NCBI GenBank assembly: GCA_004335635.1
Contig: QAXH01006255.1
Span: 1 to 64,000 of the forward strand
DNA from: Chloromonas sp. AAM2
Taxonomy: Eukaryota > Chlorophyta > Chlorophyceae > Chlamydomonadales > Chlamydomonadaceae
Direction: 5' to 3'
DNA length: 64,000 bases
A program made the translations under genes and the position numbers. This document shows, piece by piece, positions 54,801-64,000 of this stretch; position 1 is the stretch's first letter; each line of letters starts with the position of its first letter. The notes under the pieces are model-generated. The model worked only from the letters and a program-made list of their open reading frames with translations, made no database searches and was not told the DNA's origin.

Positions 54801-57400
54801 GTCACCCCTTCACTGTTCATGATCTATTTGCTTTTGGTTAGCGCTTGGACTGGATAGGTTGACCATTAACTGGTCGCAGAGCAGAGGATCGAGTCTATTG
54901 GTGAACGAGTCTATTGGTGGCTGACGACATAGTTTTGCCATGGTCACTAGGTGGTAGTTGTAATGATCGTATCATTAGTAGCGTTAGCCACGTGTTGATC
55001 GTCTTGTTCCCAGGTGCGGATAGCCAGGTGAAGGTGTGGGACGTGCGCACCTTCAAGCCCCTGCAGAGCTACTTTGCCTACAGCCCCGCCACCACCCTGG
55101 ACATCAGCCAGCGGGGCCTCATGGCGGTGGGGTACGGGAGGAAAGTACAGGTGAGAAGCTGCAGGGCGGGAGCACAAGCATGCTTACATGAAGCTCGTCT
55201 TTCCCTGCTTGGCAGTGTAGGAGTGAAGAAAAGGAATATCGTTTTACACACGGCGTGAGAATGTTAATTAGCGGTTGGCGTCTTCTTGTGTGCGGTGGTA
55301 TGCTGCTTTACATGGCCGCACACTGCAGCCAGAACAGCACACACTCACACTGGACTGTGCGAGGCTCAGCAGCGTACACTGTGAACTTATATTTGCCTTG
55401 CGCACCCCTGTAATCCCTGGTCATGTCTGCCCTGGTGATGTGAGGCCGTCTGGATTGCCTGTAGTAGAAGTACCTGCTCGTTGCTGTTGGCACACGCTAC
55501 AGCCAGAACAGCGAGCATTCACATCGAGTTGTGTGAGGCTCGGCAGCATCACCTGTTCTGTTTGCCTTGCATGGCCTGTGTTCCCTCAGATATGGAAGGA
55601 CGCCCTCCGTTCCAAGTCCGCTGCCCCCTACATGACCCATAACGTGATGGAGGGAGACAGGCTGTGTGACTTCCAATTTGTTAACTACGAGGATGTGCTG
55701 GGGATAGGCAGCTCGGGAGGAGTGTCGACCATACTGGTGCCAGGTGGGGCTGGGCGAGCTGGGAGCACGGAATGGAAGTTGGCATGATCATTGCACTCCC
55801 ACGTTGTATCGTATACGTTGGCCCAGCATTGGCTTAGCATTGGTAGCACAGGCTGTGACAACCTTGCCAGTGTTGGTGTGGACATTAGTTATGGCCTGTG
55901 TGTGCTGCTGTGTGCGCAGGTGCTGGCGAGCCAAACTTCGACTCGTTTGTTGCCAACCCGTACGCGAGCCTGAAGGAGCGGCGAGAGCAGGAGGTTGCGC
56001 AGCTGCTGGACAAACTGCAGCCGGAGACCATTGTGCTGGACCCGGACACCATCGGAAGGTAGGTACTGGCATAACAACTGGTGTGTGGACACCAGGCCCA
56101 GCATTTTTCACAGTTGGCACTGCAGTGTTTTGTTCTTTCGTATGTTCAGGGAATGACTGCAACTGCAGATCAAAGACCCTTGGGTTGTCAGGAAGCCTGT
56201 GCTTTGCAAACAGGCTGTTCACAACGCATTTCATGTTGAAGCAGTGTGTCACAGTACCAAGTGTTTTCTGGTGTCGGCCCTGCGTGTCCCTACTTGATGT
56301 GTGTCCCCGTATCGCTGTCCCCCAGGGTGCGCACGGAGCCGCTTGAGGTGCAGCGGCAGCGGCAGGCCGAGGCGGACGAGGCAAACAGGGCGCGCAAGCA
56401 TGTGCAGGAGGAAAAGAACGAGGCAAAGGTGCGCATTTGGTGAAGAGCACAGGCAGGGCTGGGGCACAGGCAGGACAGGCAGAGCAGCGAAGGCAGCAAG
56501 CGGTTAACTGGACGGGTCAACTGGGCAGAGGTGGGGCGCTCAGGCCAGGCTTTTGGGGATGTACTGGCTGTGAAGCCACTCAAATGCTGTAGTAATTCAG
56601 CTGTGCATGTGTTCAGGTTATAGTTGTACATGCACCTGCCAAGCATTCAAGAGCTCATATAGGGGACCTAGCTTTGTGACATGCTAGGTGATACACATGG
56701 ATGACTGAAGCAACCTGCTGCATGCGTGTGTGTCCTGCGCCCTTGTCAGGTGATGCATGGCTGGCCCAGTTGTTCTGAGCCTTACTGAATGCGTTTGCCC
56801 ATGCTTCGTGCGCCTGCGTAGGACAAGATGAAGGGCAAGAACCGTCCCTCAAAACGGCATCGCAAGAAGCAGGTCAACATCATTGAGGAGCGCAAACCCA
56901 ATGTCAAGCAACGCATTCAGGAACAGGTGCGCCGGGTTGGCAAGCTAAGTCCGTAATACAACACGTCGTACACTAGCCGGTGCTGTGGCGGGTACTCGAC
57001 TGCATTCAATGATTGGGATGCACGTCGCAGTCAAATGTAACGATGGTTTGTGGTACATCGTTGTCAGGGCTGGCAATATCCGATGCCATGCGTGATGTCA
57101 TCATGGTTTGAGAACCGATTCAAGACAGTGATCATGAGCATGCAACCACGTGGCGGTCACAGTACAGGACTCACTCCACACTCTTTTTCTTGTACACATT
57201 TAAGATACAGCATTTTATCACCTTATCCGCTTTCTGTTGCCTACGCCCAATGGCGGCAAGAACAAATGTACCTGGTGCCCTTGCCTTTTGTGCAGGACGA
57301 TCGCAAGCGGCAAGCAGCCATTGCTAAGCAGCAAAAGGAGGCGGATACTTTGGCAGCTGTGCCGCGGGCGCTTCAGCGAATGTATAAGAAGGCTTCCTGA
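51809..57400 (+). CDS. UTP7: UTP7/WDR46, U3 small-subunit processome WD40 protein
   Basis: Nucleolar component of the SSU processome needed for 18S rRNA maturation. Twelve exons: 51809-51879, 52318-52526, 52927-53138, 53406-53473, 53816-53934, 54521-54763, 55014-55150, 55590-55743, 55920-56058, 56326-56428, 56822-56926, 57296-57400; 554 residues, all phases agree. Basic N-terminus, then ERNERVKRGPGVEVKKVIDK and the WD40 propeller (RETTRDVKFLHNETFFAAAQ, YVYIYDKRGVEVHCL, GHMVAAHKTRLGPCAVL, VTALAFDATGHFMVTAG, DSQVKVWDVRTFKPLQSYF). The BING4 C-terminal domain follows (YMTHNVMEGDRLCDFQFVNY, EDVLGIGSSGGVSTILVPGA, EPNFDSFVANPYASLKERRE, KLQPETIVLDPDTIG), then a basic coiled tail. Domain order and wording match WDR46 closely. 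Confidence 0.95.
55290..55589 (+). repeat. Diverged tandem duplication in UTP7 intron 7
   Basis: Two ~185-bp units: GCAGCCAGAACAGCACACAC...GTGCGAGGCTCAGCAGC at ~55325-55370 and ACAGCCAGAACAGCGAGCAT...GTGTGAGGCTCGGCAGC at ~55499-55546, both followed by TTTGCCTTGC. The second unit runs directly into the functional acceptor at 55589. Confidence 0.6.
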
Positions 57401-58120
57401 GCACCAGTTCAAGTGGCTGCCCTGTTGTGCCTCCTCTCCAGGTTGCAATTTAGGGGGCAGGCATATGCAGTTGGTGGCATTGAAACGAACAAGCCATACA
57501 GCGTTCAGAACGGCATTCAAGGCCGTGCTGTCCATCTGTCCCAAGCTGCAAGTTTTAATATTTCGCCACAGTTTTTGTAACCAGTTTGGCGGGGTGAGGG
57601 AAGGCTCCAGTTGTGTGATCATGTCAGCGGCATCTCAATGGCCTCATTTTGGCATGGCAAGATACAACTGTCCTTGTGGAGATATCGTTCCGAGTGGTAT
57701 TATGCCCATTTTACATTGGCTTTGATGATCGCCTGTAGTGCGTCAGCCCGTGTAATATATCTCCCATGATAAGCAATGCAGTTTCAGGGTCAGCTAAGAC
57801 TCGCTTGAAGAGTGGGTCGGAGACACCAGCCAATGCCACGACGAACAACCAAAGACTCCATCACTCAGGTTCCAATGGTCCAGGGTTGCGGGCCCAGAAC
57901 TTGGCAAAGACTCTAGCACTGTGGGCTAGGTGGCATGACAGCTTATGCTGGGAACCCCCAGCTGCCACAAGAGACTGAGCCCATCCGTGAGGTGGCAGCA
58001 GGCGTTTCAAAAACACGTGGATCTGTGGGCACTTTTTTTGAGTTGGGCATGCATCAAGGCTTCTCGGTCTACGCGCGACAAGAGTAATCGTCGATCTGAT
58101 TTTCCGATCCGCTGATCAAG
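57401..58120. other. Intergenic region UTP7 to ProX-like gene with a family C repeat
   Basis: 3' flank of UTP7 and promoter of the ProX-like gene, both plus strand. It holds family C copy 2 at 57640-57760; nothing else is supported. Confidence 0.55.
57640..57760 (+). repeat. Family C repeat, copy 2
   Basis: Same order of blocks as copy 1 at 50.6 kb, with TTTGGCATGGCAAGATACAA and an extra ~15 bp before ATATCGTTCCGAGTGGTATT, then TTTACATTGGCTTTGATGAT and CGTCAGCCCGTGTAATA. Confidence 0.75.
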
Positions 58121-61104
58121 ATGCCGCTCAGTAGTGAAGAGTTAATGGCCCAGCTGGAGGCAGCTGGCGTGACATTTAAGCTGCACAAGCACGCAGCGGT
58201 GGCAACGGTGGAAATGCAGGTGACGCGAAGCTTCTTGAGGGCGTCACGGATGACTGATGTTTGTCTGGGGCGTGGACGTTATGAAGTGTACTCGTGCCAT
58301 GCTTGCAGGAGGCGGCCTTGGTAGGCTGTTCAGGCACAGTCATCAAGAATCTGTTCATCAAGGTACACGCAGGTGTTGCGTTGCTCAGCTAAGCAGCTGC
58401 TGAGATGGTAACATGGCACATCAATGCTCATGTGGCTCACCCAGCAACCGTTCTTCTGCTGTACACTTGATGGGCCAGGGCCTTGCGATGTACTTCGGGC
58501 AGCAATGGCAGCTGCTATGAGAGCTGTGAAGCATGCTTCAAGGCGCCAGTGCCGCAAGCCCATGCCCTTCCAAGTGTAGCCAGGCAGAGAGTGCAAACGT
58601 GCGCTTACGCAGGACAAGAAGAACCGCCTGTATGTAGTGTCAGCCATGCCAGGGACAAAAGTGGACCTAAATGGTAAGTGCCTGTGCTCCATTCAGGCTG
58701 CAAGGAACTGCTGCCGATGCAGTTGTCAAGCACAGACTAATTATGGGGTCGTCCAAAAACCGACCAGGCACATGCCGTTGCTTTCACAGAGTCTGTGCAT
58801 GCCGCACGACTTTGCCTGTCTGCACAGCTGGCAAGGTGCACTTTCACACTCCTGTGCCGCCTTGCCAAGCTGTTGGTGCAATGATATTGATGTACCCTGC
58901 TCTCAAGCAGTTGCCAATCAGCAGTCAAAAGTCAGGATAAGCACAGACTCATGGGGTTGTCAAAACTGACGCACGTCATTGCATCCTCATAGTCTCTGCA
59001 TGCTGCGCAACCTTGCCTCTCTGCCCTGCTTTGGCTGGGAAGGTTGTCCTCCCACACCCCCAGTCACCTTGCCAAACACTGCGTGCTAGAGGTGATAGTG
59101 TAGCATGCAATGGGTATAGCATGTGCTTCATGCGATTCCCTCTGTTTCCCTCTCTGCTCGTGCAGTGCTCTCCGCCCGCCTGGGCACAGGCAAGGGGGGC
59201 GTGCGCTTTGCCCCCGAGGAGCTACTGCAGGAAGTCTTACAGGTAAATGGATGCCACCAACCGGCTTGTGCCCCAGTGATTGGATGCTAGGGTGCCTGGC
59301 GTGCAGGCACACACAACTGGGTGGCTATTTATTAACACGCATGTTATGATGACCCACTCCTGCAGCGATGACCAACACTGATGATCAACAGTGTGATCAG
59401 TCACTGCTGACGATTGTTACAATGAGAGAGTGAGCTGTCTGCTATAATGCCGGAAGTCAGCTCGCTGCATGATTGTATGGCTGCCAGGCTTGTTCTCATT
59501 TGCAAGCCTGTGTTTCCAGCATTACAAGGTGTTTCTGGTAACACATGTGTAGTAGCCCGTTCCCAACACTTCTTCTGTCCTCGTTTGTGCATGCAAACCT
59601 GTCAAGAGAATGACTGGATCGGCCACATGCTAACTCCATGTGCACATGCTTACTGCATGGCTGCAGGTTCCCGCAGGCAGCGTAACCCCCCTGGTGGTGG
59701 CCAACCCCGAGGCCAAGGACGTGGTGCTGTTTCTGGACAAGGGCATACAGCAGGCAGCGAGCATATTCGTGCACCCACTAGTCAACACAGCCAGCTTGGA
59801 AATGACACCTGCAGCTCTGGAAACAGCTCTAAGGCAAGAAATGGCGTTGATGGCCTGTACTATGTTGATGTCAGTTCTTGAACATGCACTACGTTAGCTT
59901 TGGTTTGAACGAACAGTGATGCATTAACACATGCTGTTGAAAGCACGGTAGCGCAGTCGAGCACCAGATTACATGTCTTTGAATGGTTCGGCATTGCACT
60001 GCTTAGCTGAGCAGACATGCAGCGCAGCTGCTTGTTTTGGTTGTTTCTTGCGCCTGACAATGCACCTGTTGTACCTGTAGGGCCTGTGGCCGAAGCCCCA
60101 TCTTTGTTGACTTGGAAGCGGACCCAAAGATAGACCGAGACAACCCCCCAGACCTCGCACAGTATACCATTGCACCCCCTGCAAAGCCAGATGCAGCAGC
60201 CACACCAGCCCCCAGCACACCTTCACCCGCCACCAGTGATCAGACAGCTGCGGCAACAACAGCACCAAAGGCAGGGGGGGCAGGGGAGGCGGCAGGCGGT
60301 GGCAAGAAGAGCAGCAAAGCGATGGTTGCTAAGAAGGCATCTGCACCACCAGCACTCAGCTTGTACGAGCAACATCAGGCACTCACATCAGTCCATGACG
60401 TTACTCAGCAGCTTTTGGCAAGGGTAAGCTGCACGTCCACTACTTGCAACGGGGTTTGTTGCCTTTCACAACCAGCTTGTCTCTTGCTTGTGTGGCACAG
60501 CGATGCTTGGCACCTGGCCTCACCGCTCTTAGCCACACTGTACTTGTCTCTGGCCACACCAGCTTGTCTCTTGCGTGGTGTCACGTGTGACGTGCGCTCA
60601 CACAGGCCTGAGCAAGCCGGGGCAGTTTGGCACCCCAAAGCAAACAGCCATGTGTTGAATGTGCCCCGCTGTGCTTCCTGCTGTCCGTTGCCACATCATT
60701 GACGTGTAGCACAAATTATCCTGTGAACATCTGTGAGCTGCAGCTCAACGTGTCATCAATTGTGGTGCCACCATGCATCGTTCTATGCTTGATGCACCGT
60801 TTGGTGCTTGACATTCCATCGGTCGTGCATCGATTGTGCTGTCGCCATGCATCGTTTGATGCCCAACGTTTCATCGATCACGCGCATGACAATGGCCCAT
60901 TCCATGTGACCTCCCTTGCAGGTGTCTGAGGCCTTACAGAGTCCCGAAGGCAGCCTCACTGCCAGCCTGGACCCATACACTTTGAAGCGGCTCACAGCAG
61001 ACATTGAATCACAGCTCACCACTATGAAAAATGCAGCATATGCAATGGGCTACACAGCAGGAAAAGAGGAAGTGATTGCATTTGCTCAGCGGCGATTTGC
61101 TTGA
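58121..61104 (+). CDS. YbaK/ProX-type aminoacyl-tRNA editing protein with C-terminal extension
   Basis: Trans-editing domain protein (PrdX/ProXp/PRORSD1 group) that removes mischarged amino acids, typically Ala, from tRNA(Pro). Exons 58121-58219, 58310-58362 (±1 base), 58613-58673, 59166-59242, 59667-59833, 60081-60423, 60922-61104; 327 residues. The domain covers residues ~1-175: LMAQLEAAGVTFKLHKHAAV, GTVIKNLFIKDKKNRLYVV (conserved Lys in KNLF), SAMPGTKVDLN, ARLGTGKGGVRFAPEEL, VPAGSVTPLVVANPEA, VLFLDKGI, FVHPLVNTASLEMTP, GRSPIFVDLEA. After it comes a Pro/Ala/Thr linker with a basic patch and a helical C-terminus (KRLTADIESQLTTMKNAAYA, GKEEVIAFAQRRFA) not part of the bacterial proteins. Intron 5 begins with GC instead of GT (AAG|GCAAGA). 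The exact misacylated substrate is not evident. Confidence 0.88.
58725..59090 (+). repeat. Diverged tandem duplication in ProX-like gene intron 3
   Basis: Two units share GCACAGACTAATTATGGGG / GCACAGACTCATGGGG, GAGTCTGTGCATGCCGC / TAGTCTCTGCATGCTGC, CTTTGCCTGTCTGC / CCTTGCCTCTCTGC, and GCCTTGCCAA / ACCTTGCCAA, about 210 bp apart. Confidence 0.6.
59834..60080 (+). promoter_or_regulatory. GC-AG intron
   Basis: The intron starts GCAAGA after exon bases CTAAG and ends CCTGTAG before GGCCTGTGG. The reading frame resumes exactly at the expected PrdX position (ETALR / ACGRSPIFVDLE). No GT in the neighbourhood gives a frame-consistent join. AG|GCAAG is the normal consensus of GC-type donors. Confidence 0.75.
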
Positions 61105-61759
61105 CCAGCAGGTTATTTGTAAGGAAGTTTGATTTCCCAGGCTATGGCCTGTCACACAGACTAGGATGTGTTACTAGGATGACCGACATCCTTAGCACAA
61201 CAGGAGCAAGGGAGCTCATCCACATGCCACAAGGGCAGATGGTACGCACATCAATTCCAACCTGTGCACAAATTGTACAAATCCCGGATGAGCAAGAGCC
61301 TGCCATTCTCAACTGTCAGGTTGCTGTGGTCTGGTGACTGTATCTATCTATTCAATCTACCTACGCGGTCAGTTCACCATATGGCAGCCTCTCTATTTGA
61401 CTGCATCTACCTAAAGTCAGTTCACTATCGCACATGCTCTACATACAGCAAGAACTGAACCCGAGTAGCATTGATAAAATTCCATTGTTCAAGATCATAA
61501 TGGCATGGCAGCACATGAATGTATGCAGTGGCCTCCAGCAAGCTAGAGCACGCCATGTGCAACAACTCCTGCAGCATTGAATCTCAACGAGCCCAACAGC
61601 ATAGCCTCGGCAGCATCCCTGGCATATAGTAAGCACACACAAAAGCCATCAGCAAAGAATTGGGGCCTCCAGCAAGTTTAGTGTCCGCCAACTCGCAGGC
61701 AAAAGTCAGTAATAGTCACGTTGTTCCGTCTTCTGGCCAGCAATGAAGCCAGGTACGGC
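61105..61759. other. Convergent intergenic region
   Basis: 3' flanks of the ProX-like gene (+) and the PSII-S4 gene (-). A small imperfect tandem repeat (CAGTTCACCATATG / CAGTTCACTATCGC with CTACCTA boxes) lies at ~61345-61435. No gene seen. Confidence 0.5.
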
Positions 61760-63405
61760 TCAGGTGTACCGGACCATGGTGACTGCATATTTGGTGTCAC
61801 CTTTCTTTGTGGTTCTGCTGGTGACGCTCCTGATCTCCAGTCTCCCCTTGCCGGTCACACTGACCATGTCGCCCGCCTTGAGGGTCATGGCCGCACGTGT
61901 CACCGGCCGCCAGCTGACTCGCACATCACCGGCCTTAACCATATCGGTCATCTTGCCACGGGACATGCGGAAACCTGTGCGGCACACACAGGGGTGTGGG
62001 GGGGGACACAAAGGTCAAGGACGACAGAGGCCAGGTCTGTGTGAGGGGAGGAAAGGATGCACAGCATTCGTTTGAACCAAACCAGTCAAGGCTTGTGTAT
62101 GTGTATGCATGTGTAGTATGTGTAGCCCCAACGTCACCAAGCTTCAGGACATAGCTGACAACACTGCCAATGATTCACCAAGAACTGAGCAGCAGGCACT
62201 ACCAAACAGCTAACAGTAACAACACATGTACGTTGTACGGACCAGCATGCCCACCTGCGCTTGCCAGTGCGTCCAGTCTCAGTGAGGCTTCCACCGTGTT
62301 GAGCTCCTGCACACTCGGGGGCGCTACCTGCAGCGCCGACAGATCGATGCGCTCCGTCTTCACGGGCACAGTGCGCACCTGCAGGCGCAGTAGGAAAACT
62401 TTTAGTAGTGGTTGTGGAGTAGTTGTGAAGTGGACGTCAGTTGGGCTGCATATGGAGCTGCTTTCAAGGCAACCCATGACTGGGATGCCATGTGTATGGC
62501 AACACCTGGGCCATGCGTGGGTTGCAGAGAGGCGCGGTGCCTGGGCAACAGATGTGAGGTATGCCCAGCCAGCAGTCAGGCTGAATCTGCACTTCTGATT
62601 CTGCTTGATACAGTCAGCTTGTCTCCCCATACAGTCATTGACACACTCAGCTTGTCTCCTCATACAGTTTATTGCACGTGATATGGCAACCTGTGCTTTT
62701 GAGTCAATCCGTGGCTACATCGTGCCACCATCCCTCTCTGCACGTCCTCGTCGCCCGGGAGGACAGGGCCAAAGATAACTAGTTCAGAGTTTGGCAGACA
62801 CGGCTGACAGTCAATTCCAACAGAACTTTACGTTGTGTTGCGGTGTTTTGTGTCTTGACATGGTTTTCAATTTTCAGGCCATTTTCGGTCTAACAAGGTT
62901 TGCGGTCAGGATAGCACCTCGAGGAGTTGGCCACCACCACTACTATCGCGGTGTGCCGCAATCCCCTTCACTTGTAGGTTGTATGGGTTGGGGTCCCTCC
63001 CTTCATGTGATAACATTTATTGTTCTCTGCAGGTGATAATACTTATTGTTCTCGACCATCGCCTTTGAAATGACTGGGAAACAAAACAAACCTCTTTCAG
63101 CTGGCTGGGGTTTATGGCATGCTTTCATTTGTAGCACTTCAAGCTCATGAGCTTCCTTCGCTGCGCGCCTGTGTTGAGGGCTGACTGGTTACAAAGCAAA
63201 AAAACCTCTTCCAAGCGAACTGGTGATTGGGTCACACTTTGTTATAGTGTCGGTATCATATGCAGCATCACTAGCTTGAAACTCTCTTTCCTGCGCACCT
63301 GTGTGAGAGCGGATTCAAAGTGTTCCACGAGGTCGGGGTGCACCAAGATCTGTGCGCCCGTCTCCCCCTGCACAAGGATGTCGCCCACGCGCTCACGCAC
63401 AACGC
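61760..63405 (-). CDS. Photosystem II S4-domain protein (YlmH-like), N-terminus outside or unresolved
   Basis: Plastid RNA-binding protein of the YlmH/PSII-S4 family. Read exons 63405-63299, 62378-62255, 61974-61760 (about 148 codons to the stop), phases consistent. The first visible exon begins GVVRERVGDILVQGETGAQI, the next RTVPVKTERIDLSALQVAPP and TVEASLRLDALAS, and the last is the S4 domain itself (FRMSRGKMTDMVKAGDVRVS, AAMTLKAGDMVSVTGKGRLE, KKGDTKYAVTMVRY), which binds structured RNA. Order and spacing match the C-terminal two thirds of the family. The transit peptide and N-terminal domain should lie at 63.4-64 kb or past the edge; I could not find them convincingly. Exact function in PSII is not known from sequence. 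Confidence 0.88.
62855..63000 (-). repeat. Repeat B copy, inverted, in a PSII-S4 intron
   Basis: Its reverse complement matches the B body: ACCTACAAGTGAAGGGGATT, ACACCGCGATAGTAGTGG, CTCGAGGTGCTATCCTGACC and GTTAGACCGAAAATGG. The opposite orientation to the other copies shows that it is dispersed rather than part of a local array. Confidence 0.7.
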
Positions 63406-64000
63406 CTGCATCGCGCAACAGCTAACGCATTGCCTAATCATATCACCATGTGATGTGTGCAATAACTGATGCTTTGCCTGTTATCTGCCTCTTCCTCTGC
63501 TGCGTGCAACGGGTACAGCCACCATGGCCGTGCAATTCTTGCTTCCCAACAAACCTGATGCGAATCAGACAACTCCGATGAGCGACCAATCATGTTCAAA
63601 AGAGGCACAACATTGGCCGGCACCATATTGGCTATTGGTTTACCAGAGACCCAATGAAGAACTGGATACGACTTCTATCAGATTTGCATATCGCGCGTGG
63701 CCTCGTTCAGGCAAGACTTCATGTAACATGATAAATATAACACAATCCATGATCATGCAGCATATCATACATCAGTGATGCACAATTGCTTTTGTCATGT
63801 GAAGGCCTCCTTCAGATATAACACCTCCAAATATAACACCTCCTTGGTGTTTAACCTGTTTAACCTTGCATCTTTGGTGATGTGTGTGCTTCAGCGTCCC
63901 TCTCGGCATTGTCCAGGTTTGTTTGCGTGCATGACGACAGTGCATTACGTGAGGCACAGGGGAGCTGTCGAGAAGTTGCCCCTGTGGTCGTCCCACTTTC
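63406..64000. other. Right edge, probable intron and 5' part of the PSII-S4 gene
   Basis: An acceptor (GCGCGATGCAG) lies at 63406 on the minus strand, so an upstream exon must exist. No stretch here reads convincingly as the family's N-terminal domain. Confidence 0.4.

Noticed and set aside
1..64000. tRNA, rRNA, snRNA genes or riboswitches
   Set aside because: I looked for tRNA box B-like words and the few GGTTCGA matches (near 47447 and 51299) have no cloverleaf around them. No other RNA gene could be supported by eye; a covariance-model scan would be decisive.

Overview
This window is nuclear DNA from a photosynthetic eukaryote, most likely a green alga; the density of short introns and the mid-range GC would suit a trebouxiophyte, but the class is a guess. 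The evidence is that almost every gene is split by GT-AG introns with a TGCAG-type acceptor, and that plastid proteins (a ClpP5-like protease subunit, the thylakoid VKOR-thioredoxin LTO1, a photosystem II S4-domain protein) sit among ordinary eukaryotic genes (TIM50, prefoldin 6, UTP7, CGR1, a bHLH factor, a HAT3.1-like PHD protein). There is no bacterial operon structure. Exon boundaries given here were read by eye from splice consensus and frame continuity; for most genes every exon length agrees with the intron phases.

Layout. 0.2-3.5 kb: HAT3.1-like PHD-finger protein (-), running off the left edge. 4.5-6.6 kb: C2-domain protein with a membrane segment (+). 8.1-9.8 kb: a short ORF followed 7 bp later by a small membrane protein gene (+). 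10.7-12.0 kb: CCHC zinc knuckle plus WW protein (-), head to head with CLPP5 (+, 12.3-14.2 kb). 15.1-18.2 kb: sugar-phosphate/nucleotide-sugar transporter (-), head to head with TIM50 (+, 18.7-23.2 kb), which holds the only assembly gap. 23.6-29.9 kb: WD40-repeat protein ending in a MYND finger (+). 30.3-32.7 kb: LTO1 (-). 33.1-34.6 kb: BIM-like bHLH factor (-). 36.2-39.5 kb: ketopantoate hydroxymethyltransferase PanB (-). 39.6-40.4 kb: unknown ORF (-). 40.8-42.3 kb: CGR1 (+). 44.8-49.6 kb: membrane-anchored coiled-coil protein whose introns are all phase 0 (-). 50.5-51.4 kb: prefoldin subunit 6 (-), head to head with UTP7/WDR46 (+, 51.8-57.4 kb). 58.1-61.1 kb: YbaK/ProX-type tRNA-editing protein with a long C-terminal extension (+). 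61.8-63.4 kb and beyond: photosystem II S4-domain protein (-), cut by the right edge.

The genes do not form one pathway. Small themes are ribosome assembly (CGR1, UTP7), plastid proteostasis and redox (CLPP5, LTO1, PSII-S4), mitochondrial import and coenzyme A supply (TIM50, PanB) and protein-synthesis quality control (prefoldin, ProX-like editing protein).

The most unusual structure is in introns. The TIM50 intron has a 53-bp minisatellite at its 5' end that repeats the exon end plus splice donor, and a 33-bp minisatellite at its 3' end that repeats the splice acceptor plus exon start. A related duplication of an acceptor with its exon start lies in the WD40-MYND gene, and less exact intronic duplications occur in UTP7, the ProX-like gene and the PSII-S4 gene. 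Three dispersed repeat families are also visible: a short element with inverted ends (A), a composite repeat (B/D) that appears to supply the stop codon of the coiled-coil gene, and a roughly 120-bp repeat (C).
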